Assembly: GCF_014656415.1 (NCBI RefSeq)
Contig: NZ_BNCJ01000021.1
Location: 1 to 42,985, forward strand
Direction of reading: 5' to 3'
Length of the DNA stretch: 42,985 nucleotides
DNA from: Seohaeicola zhoushanensis
GTDB taxonomy: Bacteria > Pseudomonadota > Alphaproteobacteria > Rhodobacterales > Rhodobacteraceae
Part shown: positions 36,041 through 42,985 of the stretch, in pieces
Layout of the letters: the number at the start of each line of letters is the position of its first letter
How positions within the stretch are numbered: position 1 is the stretch's first letter
Made by a program: the position numbers and the translations under genes
The notes under the pieces: model-generated
The model's database searches: none
What the model saw: the letters and a program-made list of their open reading frames with translations, nothing else
Told to the model about the DNA's origin: nothing

Positions 36041-37558
36041 TCAGCCCCGGTCGATCTCCTTCAGGCGTTCGCGCAGCTCGGTCTTCAGCACCTTGCCATA
36101 GTTGTTCTTCGGTAGCTCGCCGACGAAGACATATCGCTTGGGCTTCTTGAACCGGGCGATCTGCGCGACGCAGGTCGCGTCGAGGCTGGCGGCGGTCGGG
36201 GCGCAGTCCGCGCCGGGCACCACGAAGGCGACGACGATCTCGCCCCAATCCGGGTCCGGCGCGCCGATGACCGAGACCTCGCTGACCTCGGGATGCGTCA
36301 GCAGCGCCTCCTCGACCTCGCGGGGGTAGATGTTCGACCCGCCCGAGATCACCATGTCCTTGGCCCGGTCACGCAGCGTGAGATAGCCCTGGCTGTCGAG
36401 CTGGCCGAGATCGCCGGTCATCAGCCAGCCATCGCGCAGCGAGGCGGCATTGGCCGCCGGGTTGTCGAGATAGCCGGTCATCACCTGCGGGCCCCGCACC
36501 GCGATCTCGCCGATCTCGCCGGGGGGCAGGGGGGTGCCCTCGGGGTTGACGATCCGCACCTCGGCGACGCTGTGCGCCCGCCCCACCGAGGCGAGCCGCG
36601 CCTCCCAGTCGGGGTGGGCGCTGTCGGCGATATCGCCGCGCGAAAGCGCGGTGATGGTCATGGGCGACTCGCCCTGGCCATAGATCTGCACGAACTTCGG
36701 CCCGAGGACGGCGAGCGCTTCCTTGATGTCGGCGACATACATCGGCCCGCCGCCATAGACGATGGTCTTGATCCCGTCGCCGTCCTGGCCGCTGGCGCGG
36801 GCGGTGTCGACCAGCCGCTTGACCATGGTGGGGGCGGCGAACATCGACAGGTTCCGCATCTCGCGCGCCAGGGCCAGGATCTCGGCCGGGTCGAAGCCGC
36901 CGCTTTCCGGCACGATATGGCGCGCGCCGCGCTGCACGTGGATGAAGTTGTAGAGCCCCGCGCCATGCGACAGCGGCGCGGCATAAAGCGCGGCGTCACC
37001 GGCGGTGACGTCGTCCACGTCGGCGATATAGGCCAGCGAGGCGGCGAGCAGGTTGTCGCAGCTCAGCACCGCGCCCTTGGGCCGCCCGGTTGTGCCCGAG
37101 GTATAGAACAGCCAGGCCGCATCGCCGCCCGCCATCAGCGCCGGCCAGGGCAGCGGTTCGCTGTCCAGCATCCGGGCGAAGGCGGCGCTGCCGGGCGAGA
37201 TGCAGGGCGTGTCGGTCAGGGCCGCCATCGCCTCGGCATCGCGGGTGAAGACCAGCCTGGCGCCGGAATGGGCAACGATCCAGGCCGCCTCGCGGGCGTG
37301 CAGCTTGCCGTTCACCGGCACCACGGTCGCGCCGGCATAGAGCACGCCGTAGAAGATCGGCAGGTAGTCGATGCAATTGGCCATGAAGATCGCCACGCGG
37401 TCGCCCGGCCCGATGCCGCGCGCGACCAGCCCCGCGCCGACCCGCGCGGCCTGCCGGGCGAAGCCGGCATATTCGCAGACCAGCCGGCTGCCATGGAACA
37501 GCGCCGGGGCGTCCGGGTTCGCCCGCGCCGTCCGCGCGAGCCATTCCGCAGGGTTCAT
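36041..37558 (-). CDS. AMP-dependent acyl-CoA synthetase
   Basis: The 505-residue ligase activates a carboxylic acid to its acyl-CoA through an acyl-adenylate. It has the AMP-binding P-loop FYTSGTTGRPKG (151-162), GGGPMYV, the YGQGESPMTIT block, MTGDLGQLD and RDRAKDMVISGG, and the C-terminal catalytic lysine Lys489 in KNNYGKVLK. The substrate is unknown. Its start overlaps the thiolase stop by 4 bases (ATGA), so the two are coupled and probably act in one degradation pathway. Confidence 0.9.
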   Translation of the reverse strand: MNPAEWLARTARANPDAPALFHGSRLVCEYAGFARQAARVGAGLVARGIGPGDRVAIFMANCIDYLPIFYGVLYAGATVVPVNGKLHAREAAWIVAHSGARLVFTRDAEAMAALTDTPCISPGSAAFARMLDSEPLPWPALMAGGDAAWLFYTSGTTGRPKGAVLSCDNLLAASLAYIADVDDVTAGDAALYAAPLSHGAGLYNFIHVQRGARHIVPESGGFDPAEILALAREMRNLSMFAAPTMVKRLVDTARASGQDGDGIKTIVYGGGPMYVADIKEALAVLGPKFVQIYGQGESPMTITALSRGDIADSAHPDWEARLASVGRAHSVAEVRIVNPEGTPLPPGEIGEIAVRGPQVMTGYLDNPAANAASLRDGWLMTGDLGQLDSQGYLTLRDRAKDMVISGGSNIYPREVEEALLTHPEVSEVSVIGAPDPDWGEIVVAFVVPGADCAPTAASLDATCVAQIARFKKPKRYVFVGELPKNNYGKVLKTELRERLKEIDRG

Positions 37559-38715
37559 CGCGCCGCCTCGAGGATCGAACAGTAATTCGCCACGCCCGAG
37601 CCACCCATGTTGAACACGAGGCCCAGGTCGGCGCGGTCGGCCTGCATCTCGCCAGCGGTGCCGGTGACCTGCCGCGCCGCCATGACGTGCATCGACACGC
37701 CGGTCGCGCCCACCGGGTGCCCCTTGGCCTTGAGCCCGCCCGAGAGGTTCACCGGCAGCCTGCCGCCCCGGAACACCAGTCCCTCGTCAACCGCCTCGGC
37801 GCCCTTGCCCTTGTCCTTGAGGCCAAGCGCCTCGTAGACCATCAGCTCGGCGATGGTGAAGCAGTCATGCACCTCGGCGAAACGGATGTCGTCGAGGGTG
37901 ACGCCCGCCTTCTCGAAGGCCTTCCCGAAGGCCATGCGCGCGCCGGTCAGCTCGGTCATGTCGCGCTGCGAGATCGGCATGATGTCATTGACCTGCGCGG
38001 TGGCGCGGAAGGTCACGGCGCGGGCGAAATCCCCGGCCAGTTCCGGCGCGACGATGACCAGCGCCGCCGCCCCGTCCGAGATCAGCGAACAGTCGGTCAT
38101 CCGCAGCGGCGCGGCGATCAGCGGGTTCTTCTCGGACACCGTGTTGGCGAAATCGAAGCTCACCTGCTTCTGCATGTGGGCCAGCGGGTTGGCCAGCGCA
38201 TTGGAGTGGTTCTTCACGGCGATCTTCGCCAGCGTCTCGGCCCGGTCGCCGAAACGCTGGAAATACTGCCCGGCGATGCGCCCGAAGATCTGCGGGAAGG
38301 AGACGCCGCTTTCCTCCTTCTGGTAGGAGGCCCCCGAGAGCGCCTTGGTCACCCCGGCGGTGTCGAGTTCGGTCATCTTCTCGGCGCCGATCACCAGCGC
38401 CACCTTGGCCTCGCCCGCGCGGATCGCGTTCAGCGCCGACCAGATCGCCGCCGAGCCCGAGGCGCAGGCATTCTCGCAGCGCGTGGCGGGGGTAAAGCGC
38501 AGGCCCTCGTCCATGCCCAGCACCAGCGAGGAGGCAAAGGCGTCGGGCACCATGCCCGAGTTGAAGTGCCCCAGCCAGATCCCGTCGACATCCTCGGCCG
38601 CGACCCCGGCGTGGTCCAGCGCCTCGCGGGCGGCGGCAATGACCAGATCCTCGAAACTCTGATCGCGCAGCGCGCCGAATTTCGTATGGCCCCAGCCGAT
38701 GATACATGGTTGCAT
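37555..38715 (-). CDS. thiolase-family acyl-CoA acetyltransferase
   Basis: The 386-residue protein is an SCP2/thiolase-like enzyme: nucleophile Cys84 (ENACASGSAA), HDCFTIAEL (His about 287), and GGLKAKGHPVGATG (His near 337). It should split or form acyl-CoA with CoA. The typical C-terminal cysteine motif of degradative thiolases (CGGxG) is replaced by NMGGSG, so this is the SCP2-like subgroup. ATG at 38715 follows AGGAGG. It leads the operon with the ligase and is divergent from the PAS-LuxR regulator. Confidence 0.9.
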   Translation of the reverse strand: MQPCIIGWGHTKFGALRDQSFEDLVIAAAREALDHAGVAAEDVDGIWLGHFNSGMVPDAFASSLVLGMDEGLRFTPATRCENACASGSAAIWSALNAIRAGEAKVALVIGAEKMTELDTAGVTKALSGASYQKEESGVSFPQIFGRIAGQYFQRFGDRAETLAKIAVKNHSNALANPLAHMQKQVSFDFANTVSEKNPLIAAPLRMTDCSLISDGAAALVIVAPELAGDFARAVTFRATAQVNDIMPISQRDMTELTGARMAFGKAFEKAGVTLDDIRFAEVHDCFTIAELMVYEALGLKDKGKGAEAVDEGLVFRGGRLPVNLSGGLKAKGHPVGATGVSMHVMAARQVTGTAGEMQADRADLGLVFNMGGSGVANYCSILEAAR

Positions 38716-38800
38716 GATGGTCCTCCTGTTCGGCCCGGATCCTACTCGGGAAGCGGCCGGCGGATAGTCCGCAAAGTTACCTAATTCCGGGTGCCGGTGA

Positions 38801-39349
38801 ATGCCTTCCGATATCGACAGCGCCATTTTCGAGAATGCCCCGGTCGGCCTCATCTATACCGAGGACCGCATCATCCGCCGTTGCAACGCCCGTTTCGCCG
38901 TGACCTTCGGCTACGCGGCGAACGAGCTGGAGGGGGCGTCGCTGGCGATGCTCTATCCCTCGTCCGACGAATTCGCCAATACCGGCGAGCACTGGACGCG
39001 CGAGTTGCTGGAACACGGGGCCTATGCCGACGAACGCATCATGCGCCGCCGCGACGGGGCGCTGTTCTGGTGCCGGGTGCGGGGGCAGGCGCTTGACCCG
39101 GCGCGCCCGCTGGCCCGCGCGGTCTGGAGCTTCTCCGACCTCTCGGCCGAGCGCCCGGTGGCGGTGCTGTCGCGGCGCGAGCGGCAGGTGGGGATGCTTC
39201 TGGTCGAGGGGCTGACCGCCAAGGAGATCGCCCGCCGGCTCGAGATCTCGCCGCGCACGGTGCATGTCCACAAGAACCGCTTGATGGCCCGCTTCGGCGT
39301 GCGCAACTCGCTGGAGCTGGTGCGCTGCCTGACGGCGGTGCCGCGCTGA
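38801..39349 (+). CDS. PAS-LuxR transcriptional regulator
   Basis: The 182-residue protein has an N-terminal PAS-like domain (about 1-115, with NAPVGLIYTEDRIIRRCNARF and RRRDGALFWCRVRG) and a C-terminal LuxR-type helix-turn-helix (118-180, with LSRRERQVGMLLVEGLTAKE). Such PAS-HTH proteins respond to small ligands or redox state. It is divergent from the thiolase/ligase operon with an 85-base gap, so control of that operon is likely. The ATG at 38801 has no strong ribosome site. Confidence 0.85.
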   Translation: MPSDIDSAIFENAPVGLIYTEDRIIRRCNARFAVTFGYAANELEGASLAMLYPSSDEFANTGEHWTRELLEHGAYADERIMRRRDGALFWCRVRGQALDPARPLARAVWSFSDLSAERPVAVLSRRERQVGMLLVEGLTAKEIARRLEISPRTVHVHKNRLMARFGVRNSLELVRCLTAVPR

Positions 39350-39351
39350 AC

Positions 39352-40245
39352 CTATTCCGCCGGGCCGGGCTCCGACAGCAGTGCGGCCAGCATCCCGGCG
39401 GCGCGGGTGACGTGGCGCTCGGTGTGGCGCAGCAGGTAATAGTGCCGTTTCGGCAGGGGGCAGGCGACCCGCACCAGTGCGCCGGCCTCGATCGCGCGGG
39501 CGACCACCGCGCCCGACATGATGGTGGCGTTGATGCCCGCCTCGGTCGCCGCCTGCACCGCCTCGTTCGAGGGCAGCTCCAGCGCGATCTGGACGTCGTC
39601 CAGCCCCAGCCCGGCCTGCTGCAGGACCGCTTCGAAGACCGCGCGCGTGCCCGAACCCTTCTCGCGCAGCACCCATTTCGTTGCCGGGAACTGGCGCGGG
39701 GTGATCTTTCCCGCCACGGCCCAGGGGTGGCGGGGCGAAACCACGAGGTGCATCTCGTCCTCGGCCACCGCCGCGACGTCGAGGCGGGGCAGCGCGATCT
39801 GCCCCTCGATGATGCCGAGGTCGGCGGTGCCGGATTCGACCTGCGCGGCGGCGAATGCCGAGTTGCCGATCACCAGGGTGATGGCGATCTCGGGGAAGCG
39901 TTCGTTGAAGCGGCCAAGCCGCGCGGGCAGCCAGTGGTTGGCAACGGTCTGGCTTGCCGCCACGGTGATCGTGCCGCGCCGCAGCCCGGCGATATCGTCG
40001 AGCACCGCCACCGCGCCGGCGGCGCGGTCGAGCACGGCGCGCGCCTCGGCAAGGAAGATACGGCCCTCGGGCGTCAGCTTCAGCCCGCGCCCGACCCGGT
40101 CGAACAGGCGGACCTGGTGGCGGTCCTCCAGTGTCGAGATCGCCGCGCTGACCGCCGACTGGGTCAGGTTCAGCGCGTGGGCGGCCTGGGTCAGGTGCTC
40201 GCGCTCGGCGACCGCGACGAAGATGCGAAGCTGGTCAAGGGTCAC
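39352..40245 (-). CDS. LysR family transcriptional regulator
   Basis: The 297-residue regulator has the winged HTH (1-60, LDQLRIFVAVAEREHLTQAA) and a periplasmic-binding-protein-like effector domain (about 88-290). GTG at 40245 is the start: GGAG stands upstream and the family begins here. It lies downstream of the YeiH-like transporter on the same strand, 67 bases away, the neighbour relation seen for YeiE-YeiH. It may regulate that gene by binding the paired sites upstream of it. Confidence 0.88.
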   Translation of the reverse strand: MTLDQLRIFVAVAEREHLTQAAHALNLTQSAVSAAISTLEDRHQVRLFDRVGRGLKLTPEGRIFLAEARAVLDRAAGAVAVLDDIAGLRRGTITVAASQTVANHWLPARLGRFNERFPEIAITLVIGNSAFAAAQVESGTADLGIIEGQIALPRLDVAAVAEDEMHLVVSPRHPWAVAGKITPRQFPATKWVLREKGSGTRAVFEAVLQQAGLGLDDVQIALELPSNEAVQAATEAGINATIMSGAVVARAIEAGALVRVACPLPKRHYYLLRHTERHVTRAAGMLAALLSEPGPAE

Positions 40246-40312
40246 GGGCCGTCTCCATTGGCGGCCCGCGCCATGGCGGTTCGGGCCGCCTGCATCCCTA
40301 GCCTCCGCACCC

Positions 40313-41329
40313 TCAGACCGCAATCGCGGCGAGGCCAAGTGCCAGCGTGCCGATGAAGAGGAAGGCGGCAAAGCCCAGCAGCAGCGGTCGTCCGCCCCTG
40401 GAGACCAGCTTGGCCAGATCGGTCTGCATTCCGACGGCGGCGAGGGCGGCGGTCAGCAGGAAGCTGGTGGCGGCACGGGTTGCCTGGGCGGCCTGTTCCG
40501 GGATCGCGACCAGGCTGTTGACGAGCATCAGGGCGATGAAACCGGCGACGAACCACGGCACCGCCGGCACCGGCGTGTCGCTTCCCGCGCCGCGCCGCCG
40601 CAGCGCCAGCCGGCCCAGCACCAGCACCACCGGGGCCAGCAGCATCACCCGCGCGAGCTTGGAGATGGTGGCGAATTCGCCGGCATCGCTGCCGCCCTGG
40701 AACCCCGCCGCCACCACCTGCGCCACCTCGTGCACCGAGGCGCCGATCCACAGGCCATAGCCCGCCGGCGAAAGCTCGATCACCCGTTGCAGCATCGGGA
40801 AGACCAGCATGGCCACCGTGCCGAAGAGCGTGACGATGGAGATGGCATAGGCCACGTCCTCCTCGCGCGCCCGCGTCACCGTGTTGGCCGCCACCACCGC
40901 CGAGGCGCCGCAGATCGAGGTGCCGGCGGCGATCAGCTCGGTCAGCGCCGGGTCGACGCCCAGCAGCCGCCCGAAGGCCAGGGTGAAGACGAAGGTGGCG
41001 GCAAGGCAGAGCGCCACCACCAGCAGCCCGCTCAGCCCCAGCGCGCCAAGCTGCGCGAGGCTGAGCTGCAACCCCAGCAGCATGACCCCCAGCCGCAGCA
41101 GCGGGCGCATGGCCAGCGCAAGGCCGGGCTGCGCCCAGGCCGGGGCCCCCAGCGCCCGGTTCAGCCCCATCCCCAGCAACACCGCCAGGATCATCGGGCT
41201 GAGCCAGCCGACCTCCGAGGCCGAAGCGGCGGAGCGGGCGACAAGGGCGATGGCAGCGGCCAGAGCCAGGCCGGGCAGCAGCAGGGGAAGCGCCGAGGTG
41301 ACGCGGCGCGGGGAGAGGGAAATTTGCAT
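40313..41329 (-). CDS. YeiH family putative sulfate exporter
   Basis: The 338-residue membrane protein has about 10 spans of the UPF0324/YeiH family, with the motifs AGTSICGASAVVAA (about 134-147) and GASVHEVAQVVAAG (about 196-209). Members have been described as putative sulfate or sulfonate exporters, so the substrate is not firmly known. It lies upstream of a LysR gene on the same strand, and a paired 13-base repeat stands in the gap before it. Confidence 0.85.
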   Translation of the reverse strand: MQISLSPRRVTSALPLLLPGLALAAAIALVARSAASASEVGWLSPMILAVLLGMGLNRALGAPAWAQPGLALAMRPLLRLGVMLLGLQLSLAQLGALGLSGLLVVALCLAATFVFTLAFGRLLGVDPALTELIAAGTSICGASAVVAANTVTRAREEDVAYAISIVTLFGTVAMLVFPMLQRVIELSPAGYGLWIGASVHEVAQVVAAGFQGGSDAGEFATISKLARVMLLAPVVLVLGRLALRRRGAGSDTPVPAVPWFVAGFIALMLVNSLVAIPEQAAQATRAATSFLLTAALAAVGMQTDLAKLVSRGGRPLLLGFAAFLFIGTLALGLAAIAV

Positions 41330-41376
41330 GATGGGTCCTTTCGGCCCCTGCGTTACGCCTCATCGCCCCCGGTGAT

Positions 41377-41420
41377 CCAACGGAATGATCTTGAGATTAT
41401 GTTCGCTTCAATCGAATGAT
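41377..41420. promoter_or_regulatory. paired sites upstream of the YeiH-like gene
   Basis: CCAACGGAATGAT (41377-41389) and TCAATCGAATGAT (41408-41420) match at 10 of 13 positions and are 31 bases apart (about three helical turns). This suits a LysR-type operator for the downstream regulator, but the match is short. Confidence 0.4.
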
Positions 41421-41474
41421 TGGGTGTGGCGGCGGGCCTCGCGCAATGGCCGGCCGCCGCGCCCCGCTTGGCGC

Positions 41475-42893
41475 TCAGGACGCCACCGTCTCCAGCTTGC
41501 GCACATCGGTCAGCCGGCCGGTGATCGCGGCGGCGGCGACCATGGCGGGGCTCATCAGGTGGGTGCGCCCGCCGCGCCCCTGCCGGCCCTCGAAATTGCG
41601 GTTCGAGGTGGCGGCGCAGCGCTCGCCCGGCTCCAGCCGGTCGGGGTTCATGCCCAGGCACATCGAACAGCCCGCCAGCCGCCACTCGAAGCCCGCCTCG
41701 GTGAAGATCCGCGCCAGCCCCTCCTGTTCGGCCTGCGCCCGCACCAGCCCCGAGCCGGGCACCACCATGCCGCGCACCCCCGGCGCCAGCCTGCGGCCCC
41801 TGACCACCTCGGCGGCGGCGCGCAGGTCCTCGATCCGGCTGTTGGTGCAGGAGCCGATGAAGGCCACGTCGATCGCCACCTCCTCCATCGGTGTCCCCGG
41901 CGTCAGCCCCATGTAGTCGAGCGCCCGCCGCGCCGCCTCGCGCTTGGGGCCCTCGAACCGCTCCGGGTCCGGCACCGCACCGGTGATCGGCGCGGTATCC
42001 TCGGGCGAGGTGCCCCAGGTCACGGTCGGCACAATCTCGGCGGCGTCAATGCTGATCTCGCGGTCCCACCGCGCGCCGGGATCGGACTGCAGGCCGCGCC
42101 AATAGGCCAGGGCCATCTCCCATTGCGCGCCCTTCGGCGCATGGGGCCGCCCCTTGAGATAGGCGAAGGTGGTCTCGTCCGGGGCGATCATCCCGGCCCG
42201 CGCGCCGGCCTCGATCGACATGTTGCACAGCGTCATCCGCCCCTCCATCGAAAGGGCCCGGATGGTGTCGCCGCAATATTCGATCACATGCCCGGTGCCC
42301 CCGGCCGTGCCGATCCGTCCGATGATCGTCAGCGCGATGTCCTTGGCCGTCACCCCGCGCGGCAGCGGCCCGCTGACCTCGACGCGCATGTTCCTCGACT
42401 TCGACTGTAGCAGCGTCTGCGTCGCCATCACATGCTCGATCTCCGAGGTGCCGATGCCCTGCGCCAGCGCCCCGAAGGCGCCGTGGGTGGCGGTGTGGCT
42501 GTCGCCGCAGACGATGGTGGTACCGGGCAGGGTCCAGCCCTGCTCGGGGCCGACGACGTGCACGATGCCCTGCCGCACGTCGGCGACCGGGTAATAGTGC
42601 AGCCCGAACTCGCGGGCGTTGCGGTCGAGCAGGTCGACCTGCACGCGGCTCTGGTCGTCCTCGATATGGGTCTCGCGCCCCTCGGTGGTGGGCAGGTTGT
42701 GGTCGGGCACCGCAATGGTGCGCTCGGGCGAGCGCAGTTTGCGACCGGCGGCGCGCAGCCCCTCGAAGGCCTGCGGGCTGGTCACCTCGTGCACCAGGTG
42801 GCGGTCGATGTAGATCAGCGTGCCGCCATCGTCCTGGGTGCCGACCAGGTGGTCCTGCCAGATCTTGTCGTAAAGGGTGCGTGGGCCGGGCAT
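41475..42893 (-). CDS. leuC: 3-isopropylmalate dehydratase large subunit
   Basis: LeuC with LeuD isomerises 2-isopropylmalate to 3-isopropylmalate in leucine synthesis. The 472-residue protein has the aconitase-type iron-sulfur ligands Cys349 (GSCTNSR), Cys409 and Cys412 (GCSMCLG), and early motifs such as [11 protein letters not shown] (131-141). GGAGG stands before the ATG. The product is close to the usual length. leuD does not lie in this window; the 92 bases to its right show nothing else. Confidence 0.95.
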   Translation of the reverse strand: MPGPRTLYDKIWQDHLVGTQDDGGTLIYIDRHLVHEVTSPQAFEGLRAAGRKLRSPERTIAVPDHNLPTTEGRETHIEDDQSRVQVDLLDRNAREFGLHYYPVADVRQGIVHVVGPEQGWTLPGTTIVCGDSHTATHGAFGALAQGIGTSEIEHVMATQTLLQSKSRNMRVEVSGPLPRGVTAKDIALTIIGRIGTAGGTGHVIEYCGDTIRALSMEGRMTLCNMSIEAGARAGMIAPDETTFAYLKGRPHAPKGAQWEMALAYWRGLQSDPGARWDREISIDAAEIVPTVTWGTSPEDTAPITGAVPDPERFEGPKREAARRALDYMGLTPGTPMEEVAIDVAFIGSCTNSRIEDLRAAAEVVRGRRLAPGVRGMVVPGSGLVRAQAEQEGLARIFTEAGFEWRLAGCSMCLGMNPDRLEPGERCAATSNRNFEGRQGRGGRTHLMSPAMVAAAAITGRLTDVRKLETVAS

Positions 42894-42985
42894 CGGCGCC
42901 TCCGTTGCTGCAGTTCCGGGAGAGGGGGGAGAGGAGGGCAGGGCCCTGGGGGTCCGGGCAGGCGCGCCGGCGCCGCCCGGAGGGT

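Overview
This 43 kb window is a chromosomal segment from an alphaproteobacterium, most likely a member of the Rhodobacterales (Rhodobacteraceae/Paracoccaceae). I infer this from the high GC content, many GTG and TTG starts, and several marker arrangements: DUF484-xerC, pckA divergent from chvI-chvG-hprK-rapZ-manX-ptsH, a phosphatidylcholine synthase, a VPLPA-type C-terminal sorting tail, and a 4-hydroxyphenylpyruvate dioxygenase paired with a divergent Lrp/AsnC regulator. I saw no prophage, insertion sequence, CRISPR array, rRNA or tRNA. Most of the window is ordinary core chromosome; the more individual parts are the surface and secreted-protein genes in the middle and short repeated sites in the gaps.

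Layout. 1-2.4 kb: a small secreted protein (-), a methylguanine methyltransferase (+), a GreA-like protein (+) and phosphatidylcholine synthase (-). 2.36-5.6 kb: an unrecognised amphipathic helical protein, xerC overlapped by a DUF484 gene, and a transaldolase-type aldolase, all on the minus strand. 5.7-8.6 kb: priA with a clear terminator, then a small membrane protein. 8.6-11.3 kb: a three-gene minus-strand operon of Tad-like pseudopilins, led by a VWA-domain TadG. 11.7-16.9 kb: glutamate dehydrogenase, a KefB/C-type antiporter, an Lrp regulator and hpd. 17.0-22.8 kb: a small RTX protein, a VPLPA-CTERM-like exported protein, a 914-residue one-span protein resembling PilM/GspL at one end and PilP/GspC at the other, and a SIMPL protein. 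22.8-28.4 kb: metY, a DNA-binding-type protein with a histone-like tail and a repeat-rich promoter, a glycosyltransferase-like gene divergent from a proline-rich exported protein, then a DUF3859-like gene coupled to a glutathione S-transferase. 28.7-36.0 kb: pckA and, divergently, the two-component and regulatory-PTS operon followed by an acyltransferase. 36.0-39.3 kb: a translationally coupled thiolase and acyl-CoA ligase, divergent from a PAS-LuxR regulator. 39.35-42.9 kb: a LysR regulator, a YeiH-type transporter and leuC.

How the parts work together. The chvIG-hprK-rapZ-manX-ptsH run is a closely coupled regulatory block. hprK/rapZ, rapZ/manX and manX/ptsH overlap by 4 bases each, and hprK probably begins inside chvG. 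HPr carries both His15 and Ser46, but enzyme I and sugar-permease components are absent here, so the PTS probably serves in regulation. The neighbouring pckA is a plausible target, since it controls gluconeogenic flux. The thiolase/ligase pair plus PAS-LuxR looks like a small acyl-degradation unit with its own regulator.

No complete new system is proven. The best candidates for follow-up are the PilM/PilP-like single-chain protein, the histone-tailed protein with three CTATGTTG sites in its promoter, two alternative hairpins upstream of the VPLPA-CTERM gene, and a near-identical pyrimidine-rich element found in at least two convergent gaps.
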